A stretch of DNA of 64,000 bases from positions 32,001,001 to 32,065,000 of the forward strand of contig NC_091013.1 in NCBI RefSeq assembly GCF_041296385.1. The letters run 5' to 3'. Shown here piece by piece: positions 49,201 through 61,200 of the stretch (position 1 is its first letter; each line of letters starts with the position of its first letter). Source of the stretch: Aphelocoma coerulescens (lineage: Eukaryota; Chordata; Aves; Passeriformes; Corvidae). Made by a program: the position numbers and the translations under genes. The notes beneath the pieces are model-generated. The model was not told the origin of the DNA. It did no database searches and worked only from the letters and a program-made list of their open reading frames with translations.

Positions 49201-52200
49201 GCTTCACCCGATTTTCATCGCTGGGTTTAGCTCTTACTTACGTGCTGTATTTCCATTAAGTAATTTATTATTTGCAAGCTTCAGATATTCCTCCCTGATA
49301 TCAGGAAGGAAGACAAAGCTGCTAAAAGGTACCTGTTGGCATGTGCCAAACTAGCAGCCACAACAGTCAAATACAGATATTTTTATCAATCCATCTTCCC
49401 TTTAAACATGATACTTTCCCTACTAAAAAGCCTTCATTATGCTTACCTGGTTTTCACATCTACAGGGATTTCTTTCTTGATACTTGTAAGCACTTTTTTG
49501 GTTTTCTGTTTTACTGGGACCGTTTCATTTTCAGGTTTTTCTGCTACAACTTTTCCCTTTTGTTTCTCAGGTTCCTGTAAAAGACATAATGACATGTTAA
49601 TAATCATGAAAAGCAAGCCCCTCTCTTGCATCAGAACACACATAACAAAGAAGGTTGAGGAAAGAATGCTGTTGGAAAACGTGTGCATTTTTTGCAGTAT
49701 TGAAGGTCTCTTTTTATGACTTAGTGAGTTTACCTATAAAATATGGTTTATATTTTTTCTATTTGGAAAAGCAGAAATCAAAATAGTAAATTAAAGAGCT
49801 TCGAGCAGATCTGATGTTTGCAAATACACAGCTCCCCTGGCCACAGCCTCTGAGTCTACTGAGTAAGATGCTAGCTCTGTACTGAGACCTTTACTGCATC
49901 TGCTGCATGCAGTCCAGGCCACCTAAAATAGACTCTTCAACAAAGCAAATAATATGAGAAACTTCACCATTCAATTTATTATTTTCTTTAACCACACTTT
50001 CTAAATACAAGTATATCCTCAAATAGCCACCCTGAAAAAATCAACAGTAATTTTCAAGTGACAACTTACTAAACTATAACCTTTAAAATATATCACACGG
50101 ATTTCCTTTTTTTTTCCCCCACAGCTATAATCCCTGTCTTTTACAAAGTTCAAATTTAAGACATCAAAATTTAGGCTTGGTTTTCTTCCCTTTGCCATTA
50201 CCTCTGCTTTGTTTAGTCAGAGTTTGCTTTAGGACAAAATATTTATGGCAATCCAACAACGACAGAAATTGTAGACTTTACTTTATTACCTTGGAGCATG
50301 TGAGCTGAGTAAGTTAAATAAAGGTAGGGGTATTGTATAAGGTAATTAAGTTAACTATGTGCTGACAAGTTAGCACCATTGATCTGAGCCTTTGTAATTG
50401 ACAAAAGGCATGGATTTAGCATGAACCTTAATTATTGAATGAAATTAGTGTCCACACTTTGGTGTTTTATTCTGCAAATTGAACAGGCCAGGAGACAATT
50501 ACCACGATGCTGCTGATAGCTGCTGGCTTATTCAAGCCACAGTCACCTGGGAATTTTTAGTCCTGAGACTACAGGACTCAAGCATGTTCACACCCAGAGG
50601 TGCAGATTTGATACAGAGTGAAGGCAAGAATCAGGAAAAGTGATTTTTAATTAACATTCTTCCTTTGTTAGGTATTATATGAAAGCTGAGGATGGTGTGG
50701 GGGAAAGAGACAGTGTTCCTACTCCAACAGGTGACACATGGCTACACAAGGGCCTCCTTTTCTCAGCAGGGCCATACCTCTTTGAGAAGTGGTTCTGTAT
50801 CTGGGTTGGAGGTTTCTGTTGTGGTTGAAGAACTGTCATCATCTGCCAAGGAATCCTTCAGCTCATCCTCCTGCTGCTTCCCTTTCCCTCTTCTGTCCTT
50901 TTCTTCCCGCTTCTTCTGTGGCTTAGCCTTGCGCTGAATTGTTTTCCCTTTTCCTAGAAAGATAAAGGTGCTTCAGATTCTCAGCAGCAGTACTCCGAGA
51001 TGGGCTAGTTACCTTCATTTTGGAGGCCACCCCATGTGATTAAGCCTCTGATGTTTGTTGCCTGTTAGGACACACCAACCTCTTTTACCCCTTTGCACCA
51101 AATGTGAGCAAAAGAAGAACCTTGAACTCCACCATCACATTTACACTCCTGAGCCATGTCCCCATTGCTTGTGGATGTGGGCACCTGGTTGCCTATAATT
51201 CCTCTCTGCTCTGTTCCTGGCATTCCTTTTAAACACCATAGAATCCAATTTGACAGTTTAACCACGTAACATTAAGCATAAACTTCTGAGGATGGTAAAA
51301 GCTCTATCATCCAAACAAATGAAGAACAGAAATGATCAGCACACTTGGCAGCTGAAAAAAATCCAACAAAACACAAAACTTGAAGTAAGGTTAGTGTGGA
51401 TGAGAAAAACCACTAACAGTATTTGTCTAGCAAAGAGGTAAAAAACTCAAACTACCAATGCCTGAAAATCTCACACCAATTATACTTTCTCCTCCTGACG
51501 TATTTTATTCCTACAGCGTGTACTGTTCTCAATACAGAGCAACTGTGCACGTGTGTGTGTGGAGTCCTCATGAGCTTACCATCGCCTGCTGCTACGCTCT
51601 CACAGGATATGAGCTTTCACAACATTCTTATGTCCTACTAGCTGTAGTATGTGCCTTTACTCATAGGATCTTTCTTAAGATACTACTCTTCAGAATAAGC
51701 ACTCTCATTTATGAGCCACACAGTGCCTGCATACAACCTCCTCAATGGATTTAATTGTTCTCTCAAATAAAGACCCAAGTAACCTGTGCTGTTGCTGTAC
51801 TCAAGTAACTGGATTCTGCCTCTTCAGGAATATGTAATAGATTGAGCTGGAATTGAGACTGGAAGCACCATGACAGCTGTAACACTTTATATGGCAAAAT
51901 GGTAAAGTTTGTACCAAACCAGAAACTTGCCTTCAGTATTTTAGCCAATACCAGATACATATCAGTGCCTTCAAACTTTGTTTTTTAAGACATAAGTATC
52001 AGTGTTTTCAGTATCTAGAACAACAAAGATACTGGAGATAAAAATATTATTTTTAGCGTGAATGCAAATAGATATGTAAATACAAGTAAATCTTCCTATG
52101 AAAATTTTTTCAAGATTGGCTTCCAGCATATTGGGGGCACTTTGGCTGTGCCTCAGAAGGCCTCATTCCAAAATTTGCTTGAAATGTAATCTACACTCAG

Positions 52201-55200
52201 GATTGCTAAACAGCTCAATGTTCATAATTAGAAAATCTATATAAAATGTTATCATGACATTAAAATGTAACATAAAGCAGCTGTTTAACAAAAATCTAAT
52301 GCAGCCTCCGCAGCAGTCTGCTAGGACCCAAGTATTTGGAAGCTGAAACAGAAGACTATAAAGACAGGAATTCTGCACAGGGTCTTATGACAGTTTTAGT
52401 CCAGAAGCTGCTGCTCCTGCAAATGTTTGTGATTAGCTCTAAATACTTATCTAAAGATGAATACCCATGTGTGTATGTAGGTGCTGATAGATTATGGAAC
52501 TTCCCCTATGGTTTTACATTTTTACATTTTAAAGAGGACAGATGGAAATGGGCATGCTACATTATGTGGAGCGGGAATTCGCTTTTGAAACCAAGCGTGG
52601 CGGCCTTCATGTACTATGTGCAGCTGCATCACAAAAAGCTCTCAAGTGCAAGGGCTGCTTCTTAAGGGGAGCTAGAAATGGAAGATGTGCTCCAAAAGTG
52701 CCTTCAGGCATTCAGTACATAGACTGAATCAGTCCACTGCACACCCGCTCATATGTAACCCATAAGGATGTAGCATCCTCACTACCAGACACTTTGCTTT
52801 CCAGAGCTCCAACACTGCACTGTTTGCCAACACGGACACTGTCCATAAAACCTCCCTACCATCACATCACTTTCTGGAGTCCCATTTAGCCTTTACGGAA
52901 TGAACACCTGACAAACTGCTGGCAGTTCTCTTAATTCTCCCAGCCACCTCCCGCTGTGAAAACTAAAAACAAAACAGCCCAGAAACAGAGTAGTATTATT
53001 TCAGCAAGACACCAAAACCTCTCATCACTTCAGAGTCTCCACTTTAAAAGTCCAAATGCATCCTAGCATCCACTCTGAACTAATTAAGAACTTTCTACTC
53101 ATTACCACCTAACAGAGTGAAGCCTTCCTCTTTGGTGGTGCACGATCTCACAGATGGTGCAGTGTTTATATGCCTTCCCACGACTAATTTTCTTAACTTT
53201 ATCTCTAATAAGCAACACAGTACCAGTGCCAATTCTGTACAAGTGTTGGTAGCAAAAAGTGAAAAATAATTTAGAAATAAACACATTAAGATTAAATAAT
53301 CAAGTAACTCTGAGATGCAATTGAAATTGCTAATACAAAAATCATAATTAGAAATCCTACTCTAACAAAGTGTTCATAAGAAGGAAATAATTGACATAAT
53401 TTCAAAAGTCTAAACATATCTAATGTATGAAATTCAGTACATTATTTTAAGCACTACATAACTGGAAAGACTGATAAACAAGTCCAACTCAACTCTAGCC
53501 TCATCCAAAAATGAATGCAATGTATAGACACAGGTGCCTTATATTAATTTGCTGACCACCTGACATTAAGGATTTTCTACAACTGCAAGTCTGGACACGA
53601 AGAATTCCATTCCCAAACAATACCAGATGGGTTTATTCATCCATCTCTCTCTCTTCCCCTCCTCCCTGCCTCACTTTTCACAATACGCTAGGACAACTTC
53701 CTTTTCCCTTCCTTAGCCCTGAGCCCCAAGTCCAAACGATGGAGGTGGGAGGGACAGCTGCCAACCCAAAGGCAAAGAAGTGGCAACAAAAAGCATTTTT
53801 CTTTTTCATAGAATCAGGTGTCTAGATAGTCACACCTGCTTTCATCAAAACATGCCACTGTTTTTGCAGGAAGAATGACAAGCTAGAACCACACAGTGAA
53901 CTTCACTGCCATAAGGTAACACAAGTGTTCAAGACACGGGGACACAGCGCAGGGCAGGGAAGCGCAGAGAAGCGCTCCCTTTCCACACTATGAAAACACG
54001 ACCTTTACAGCTGATTACATCTTGTCCTGTGGTTTACACAGTGAATCATTCCATTAAAGCAGAATTGTATTACCTTTGTTTTTTGCTAGTGGAGATGGGG
54101 GCTGTTCTGTAAACACATCAGGGGAAGGGGATTCTGGGTGGTCAAAGTCTTTTTCCATAGTTTCTATGAGCCCAGTGAGATCTGAATCCTCCGAGCTGTG
54201 CCTTCTGCTGCTGGCACATTCGCCGTGAGATGGGCTGAGAAGCGGGAGCTGCGGCAAAGCACTTTCAGTCTGTTGCTCTTGCTGCTGGGGCCCGGATGCT
54301 GGGGGTTGCTGGAGGGGCTGCTCTGCCAAAGGTGGTGTCTGCTGCTGCATCAGCTGCTGGTTCTGCCTTGTTCCCTTGGCTCTTTTGCCTGTGGCATGAG
54401 TCTGAGCTGTGGCACCTGAATCCAAGGTAAAGGGGCCTGTTCTGTTCACTGACTGCATGGAAGCTGTTTGTGCTGAAGTCCTGTTAGGTATAGTTGAATT
54501 TGTTTTGGATTTGATGTTTTCAACATCAGGTGCATTTCTATTGCTGTGAAGGTGTGCTGTTGCATTGCATTGCTTATGATTCCCTGCACCGGATCGTGAT
54601 GACGAACTGCCTGCTCCATAAATTCCTCTGGACGAACTGTGATTAGAATCCGATCCAAGTGTATTCAAGCTGGAAGAATAACACATGTTGAAACATACTC
54701 TACAATGTTTCCATTCTTCACCATGAAAAGAGAAGCACTATATCCAAAAGAAGCCTTGAACTACACTATTCTAGGCATAGGACTAGCAAAAATGCCTAAA
54801 ACTGGTTTGGCAAATCAGTAGCTTTACCATTTCCTGTTCCCTCGCCCGCTGTACATAGGAATGAAAACACAGTAAAATAACTGTTGGTATAAATGATGAA
54901 GGGAACACTGAAAGGAGACAATCTTTACTTAAGACACCTAAGGTAGGAACTTCTGGCCTGCAATTTTTTTTGCAGTCTATACATTTCATTTTTGAAAATA
55001 TTAAAAGGAAACTTGGCAGGATTTGGTTTTTGGTGGATTTATTTTTTTTCTTTCCTTTTTTTTTTCCCAAAAGAAGAATATTCCTCACAATCACAAAATT
55101 AATCTTTTCATTCGAGTCATCTTTTTATAAGCAACTGTGAGGATCTGCTTATTTATTCACCTGATCTACAGAGCAGTATTACTTTCTTACTGGCCTGATA

Positions 55201-58200
55201 ACTAAAGAAGAAATAAATTGGAAAAGTACCACAAGAAGCCCGAACATTTACTTACTTTCCGTCAGATGAAATTCCAACTATTCTCCTGAGATCAAGTGGC
55301 CTTCCCATATCAAAGGGAGGGTTTGAGGCCTCAAAGGACAAGCGTCTTCTAAATGGCTCCCAAATTCCTTGAGCTTCTAGATAGGCTGTTCCAATTACCA
55401 AGAGAAAGAGTACACTGCAGAGAAGAAAGGCAGTCATCTAAGGATTTATTTCTTAGTTTTGAGCATTAAAAAACTAACGACTCCAATCACACAGGACAGA
55501 AAGTTTGTGTCTTGTACTGAAAATACTGAAAATTGCATCCAAACCACAATTTCGTCTGATAGAAACATAACATACACAAGACTGGCATGATACGCAAATC
55601 ACCAGCACTGAGAATGGAAGCTAGATGCCAAGCATATAAATCTGACAGAAAGAAAGCTGGACTTGAAAACTTGGAGTCACAAGCATGTAACTGTTCAAAC
55701 CAATAGTGATTTATGGTAGGCAAAAATAAACAACACCTTATCAAATTAAAAAACATGGACTATACAAACTCCTAGTGCTCACTCCTAGAAATTAAGGATA
55801 ACTTTGCAATGATATGGAAGAGTTATTCTAGTGGCAACTAGCAAGCACATACATGATGGCATCCTAAAAGTTAGAGGCAGTTTATGCACAGAAATCTCGG
55901 ACTATCACGAAATATATTAGAAATCTTCTCTAGTTCACTGCTAAGATGTATTTTTGTATTTTTTAGAAAAAGGTACAGTAAGGGAAGGGGTTAATATTCT
56001 CTATTTTCTGTGAAGTCTAATTAACAAATAAAGCACATATAAAATTATCCAAGCAAACTACACTTAGGAGCTGACAAACATCACTTACTCTGTCAAAGAA
56101 CTAAAAACAAACTCAGCCTATACATTTCTAGCACACATATAGAAGGAAACCACATAAGTACTCACTCAGCACTTTAAGTAATGCAGTGTTAGCGATGACA
56201 CAAAATTTCCTAAGTAACAGAAATTTTCCTCTTACTTTGGGAAATGCACTTTACTCACTAAACACTGCATTACTTAGGAAAGTGCTGAAGAGTCAAAAAA
56301 GAAAATGAAGTGGGCTGTAACTATCTTCTCTATTTCTTTTGTTAATCCCGACAAGGAAAGACAACCTAAGTGAACATTTGCAAAATGGAAGAGCCAGTAA
56401 CTTACTGTGGGGAAAAAAAAAAGGAATATGACATGTATGTGATAATGCTTTGGATTTGCAGCACACAGAAAGAACACTTTTTCTTCAGAGGCATCTACAG
56501 TGCCAATACATTTCACACTAAGATATTAACTTAACACTAATGAAAACCAGCATTTGTTGCTACTGATAGGAAAAAACTCATACTGGTAAGTTTCCATGCT
56601 AGGGTTTTCTCTGCACAAAAGCAGTGAGGTAAGGTGTTTCATATCCAAGAGGTGAGAAGGGACACAGGGTTTACAACTTCTAATTTCAAATAAAGATAGG
56701 TAGAGGTTAAGGCTATGAAAATGGTGGCATTTTCAACTCCTAATTCAACAAGGCATAATTGACACATCTGTTTGCTGAGGAAAAACATGCATTGATATCC
56801 TACTACATAACCTGTGAGTGTGCAGTGTTGCAAACAATGTCCTTCAGGTTCTTAGAAATCCCATTATTAGTATCACCAGTTGTCTGTCACATAACAAGTG
56901 GCAGCAAAGTTAAATTCATCCAAGGCATCTGCTAAGCTCATTACAGTCACTGCCTGATATCTCTCTAAAGCACAATACTCCAGAAGGATGCTTACATTTC
57001 TATAAGAATTCACTGCCAGTAGTGCTTTAATACCTAATATGCTTCAAGTTTGCCTTATTTATCAAAACCCCTACAGATTACCAGGACTAACAGGAGTATG
57101 TATCTCACTTGAGAAAATAGGTTCAAGCAAGAAGTGTATTATTTTGTCCGTGGTTTGAGCAGAAAGACAGTAGTCCTCTGCCTTAAACAGTTCAGGCTCA
57201 ATCTATAGGAGTGTTTATTAATTTGATCTCCTTTTAGCCTATTTTATTTTACAACAATTACTGCATGTGCTGAATACACACGTGCTTCTCCGTAACCTGT
57301 ACTCGAGCAGCAGTAGTTCGCGCCTGTACCACGGTAAGAACAAACACACACACACACACACACAGACAGACACTCTACCTCATTATTCCTGAGATGATTA
57401 TGTACAGTGCCAGTTCCCAGTTGGGCCTGGGCAGTGCTTCTGCACACGTTGCCAACATGTGATACGGAAGCGATGCATTCAAGATAAATACAAATTCAGA
57501 GCCTCCCGCAGTGATGAATTTTAATTCACGTATAACTCTGGAAGCAGTGAAATCTGGTGTAAACCTGGAAACAACATAAAGCACATTAGAACTTTCCACA
57601 TGAACAGTGCAAAGGTTTGAGGCAATTTTTATAACATAAATTACAAATTAAAAAACCTGTAACTCAACCAATTACCACACAGCCTAAAAATACTTGTATC
57701 TTTCAAATCTCCGTGATGTAATTGACTATGTTCACTAACACCTATGCTTAACACATCTGATACTGGATTACTCCTGAGGTACCAGACGAAGTTATAATAA
57801 CTGAAAATAACATTTTACCACATCTGTTAATAAAAGCTGTGAATGCAGTAAAAATTTAACAGCAGGTCTAAGTAAGTAATGGAACCAACGACTATGTGAG
57901 CTATAAATTTTTTAAACACTTCACCTTTAAGTCACAAATGTGACTTCAAAAGCATTACCACTACATCACAGTCTCATCACAAACTAAAATTGTGCAGAAA
58001 TACTAGTGAAATACTATTTCACTGCAGCAGTATTTCATACATCCACTTGCAGAACAGAAGCAACTTCTGAACTTTTTAGATACCATTTTCTGAATAGTTA
58101 ACTTTACAAAAAAGCACTGTTAAAAGATCAGTGTTTGGTGCAGAGACTTTTTTACAATAAAAACTGACAGAATTACACAAACATTATCATTAAGGCAGCA

Positions 58201-61200
58201 GACAAAATATTCAAGACTAAAATGCTGTGCATGACAATAACAATCCTTAGACCAAAGGCTCTTTTCTACATACTGCAATGCACCAAAACGATATGTAGGT
58301 CTAGGTCCCATGTGCATTCACAAGTCAAAAGAGGGAAATTAATATAACCCCATATAGTAACATATTCCAGCACAGCAAGTTATACTTACTGGATAGTAAT
58401 AGAAGTAATACTATAGCCAGTCACAAAAACATGGTATGAAAAATCAAATAGTGTTTGCAAGAAGAGAGAAAATGTCATAGTTGTGTAATACTGTATAAAC
58501 CCCCCATACCCTCAAACTTCAGTAAAAAGCCCTCAGAATTTAACTAAGGGACTTTTTCTCTGAAACAAAATTAAAATTCCAAATGTAACACTCCATTTAG
58601 ATTTAAGAAAAAACACTTACAATATGACAATGTCTTTAGAGGCATTGGCACTTAGTGCAAATTCCTGACAGTTAACTACTTTAAATCCATATCCTTCACA
58701 TGTGTAGCCACTGATTTCCATAGTTTTCACATTAATCTGCAGCTGCCCTGTATTTTCCACTTTAAATGTTCTTCTCAGTGTGAAATTCGGCTCCTTGTAT
58801 TTCATTTCTAGAAGCAAACAGCAGTGGTTAGTGTTACGCTAAGCAGATATCCTTCACTATATTCATATTCTACAGCAGAAGAGAGTTCTGCCAGTATTAC
58901 AGCATAAAGGGGACTAGCAAGGTCCTTGGAAACTTTAACTTGTAGGAAACATATCTCTGCAGCCAGATTCCCTCACTGTCAAGGTAGGGCACTTGTACAA
59001 TTCCAGAGCCCTCTAACTCATGAGGGAAAAAAACAAAAACCCCCTAACCTCTGACAGCACTGAGGCCCCACAAAGATATCACCTAAGTTGCAAAGTTCTT
59101 TTATGTACTGCCTAATGTTGTGGTATTATGTGAACAGTCCCAGCAAGAGAAGAATTAAAACAGTTTGTTCCTTTTTTCTTTGTGTGTCTTAAAAATAAAA
59201 ATACATGGCTTAACAACACGTCTTATTAGCAAAAAAATCCCTAATCACAACAGGTAAAAGGTAATGACTAAGCTTTACTTCAAGTTTTCTTACTCACCGC
59301 TCAAAAAAAGCAGAATAATCTCAGATAATAATTAACATGGCACCTTAGAAATGTCTGGAAGACTGCAAAGTAGCACAACAGATTTTAATGCCAGGTACAA
59401 CTAAAACTCTTTTACCAGTTTGTTAGGTAATATATGTACTCTCAGTTCTCCTCTCAGAAGTAAGCCTGAGGCCAAAGAGCAGAAAACCTCTCTCTGATCT
59501 CAGAGTAGAATCTGCCTGGAATTTAATTTTTCATCAAGGAACATACCCAGCCTTTCTTCCCCAATGGCTATGAAGGTATGAGGAAAGACTATGAAGGTGT
59601 GAGGAAAAGAAGTACACAAAGTTGCGCCCATGATCCATTTTGTATTAAATTTAGGAACTAGAGATTTTGCTAGTAAATATGCCCAGATCTTTACCTCCTC
59701 TGTCTTGAATTTTAGTAGACAAAGAGCTTCTGTTTTATCTTTCCTAGTTTTCATGTTAAAATGAAAAACGTAATACATTTTGTATTCTGCCTAAATAAAG
59801 TAGCAATTTTAATGCATTTAAAGGAATTGAATTTCTGGGGCACTAGAAGAGGGGAAAAGAATTTCCACACATTTCAAGTTTTACACATAAAATAAGACTT
59901 CTTTTCTGTTCAGCATATTAGCTCAAGAGGTACTTACTTTCTGAACAGTCTTTTAATAATGCTTCTGTGATTTTAAAGCGTAAAGAACTTCCTGGGCCAG
60001 GAGGTTTGCCTGCAACCTTCAAGCTCTCAGTTGTTCCTTGTCCTTGTACCATTATGGCATCTACTACAGTCAAATTATTTCTGTGTAAAAAAGAAAAGGG
60101 CAGGGGGAAACATTAATAAAAGCTTCTCTATGAGTCTATATCCCAAATCTGGAGAACAAATATATAATCTGTTCCACAGAAGTCCCCACATTATGGAAGT
60201 AAACACCAGGGGTCTCAAACATAGTGTTTCCAAGACAAAACTCTCAAGAAATCACATCATAGCATACAAATACAAACCCCAATGGAATAGTAGTTAAAAT
60301 TTGTATCTCTCTTACTAAGGCATCACACCTGATATGTAAGTGAAATAGTTATTCAATGTTCTTTACTAGAAAGACTGAACTTGCATTGTAGCTTGATCTT
60401 GCAAAGGGCATCTCTAACTAGAGACCCTTTTCTCAAGACATGTAGGATGTACTTCAGAAATCAACTCTCCAGGTACTGGTGGGTGACATGACCCAGCAAT
60501 GTGCACTCACAACCCAGAAAGCCAGTCATACCCTGGGCTGTGTCAAAAGCAGCATGGCCAGCAGGGTGAGGGAGGAGATTCTGCCACTCTGCTCTGCTAA
60601 GACCCCACCTGGAGAGCTGCATCCAGCTCTGGGGTCTCCTGAGCACAGGAAAGACATAGGGCTGTTGGAGCAAGTCCAGACAAGAGGCACCAAGGTGATT
60701 AGAGGGATGGAGCACCTCTCCTATGAGGAAGGGCTGAGAGAATTTGGATTATTCAGTCTAGAAAGGAGAAAGCTTCCTGGTGACCACACAGGAGCTCCAG
60801 TACTTAAACGGAGTCCATAAGAAAGATGGGGACAAACTTGTTAATAGGCCCTGTAGTGACAGGACAAGGAGGGACGGTTTTAAAACTAAAAGAGGGTAGA
60901 TTCAGACTAGATAAAGGGAAAATGATTTTTTACAATGAGGGTGCTAAAGCACTGGAACAGGTCGCCCAGAGAGGTGGTAGATGCCCCATCCCTGGAAACA
61001 TTCAAGATCAGCTTTGACAGGGCTTTGAGAAACCTGAAGGTGTCCCCGGTCATTGCAGGGGGTTTGGACTAATGACTTTTAGAGGCCCCTTCCAAACCAA
61101 GCCCTTCTGTGATTCTATGGTAAGTATAATAGTGGATTATTTGCATTACTGAGTATGTACTGAATACAGTTAAAATACTGTAAAACATGTCACAATTACA

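Larger units (their letters stand above)
55415..57378 (-). other. TMEM131 intron interrupting the TM helix
   Basis: Contains the 123-bp inverted repeat (56166-56288) and the AC microsatellite beside the donor. No extra exon is seen. Confidence 0.7.

Noticed and set aside
54198..54419. 73-codon + strand frame
   Set aside because: It is the reverse strand of the large TMEM131 tail exon; codon constraint belongs to the minus strand.
60479..61017. Two open frames of 113 and 63 codons on the + strand
   Set aside because: They are remnants of a CR1 LINE (60455-61124), broken between frames.
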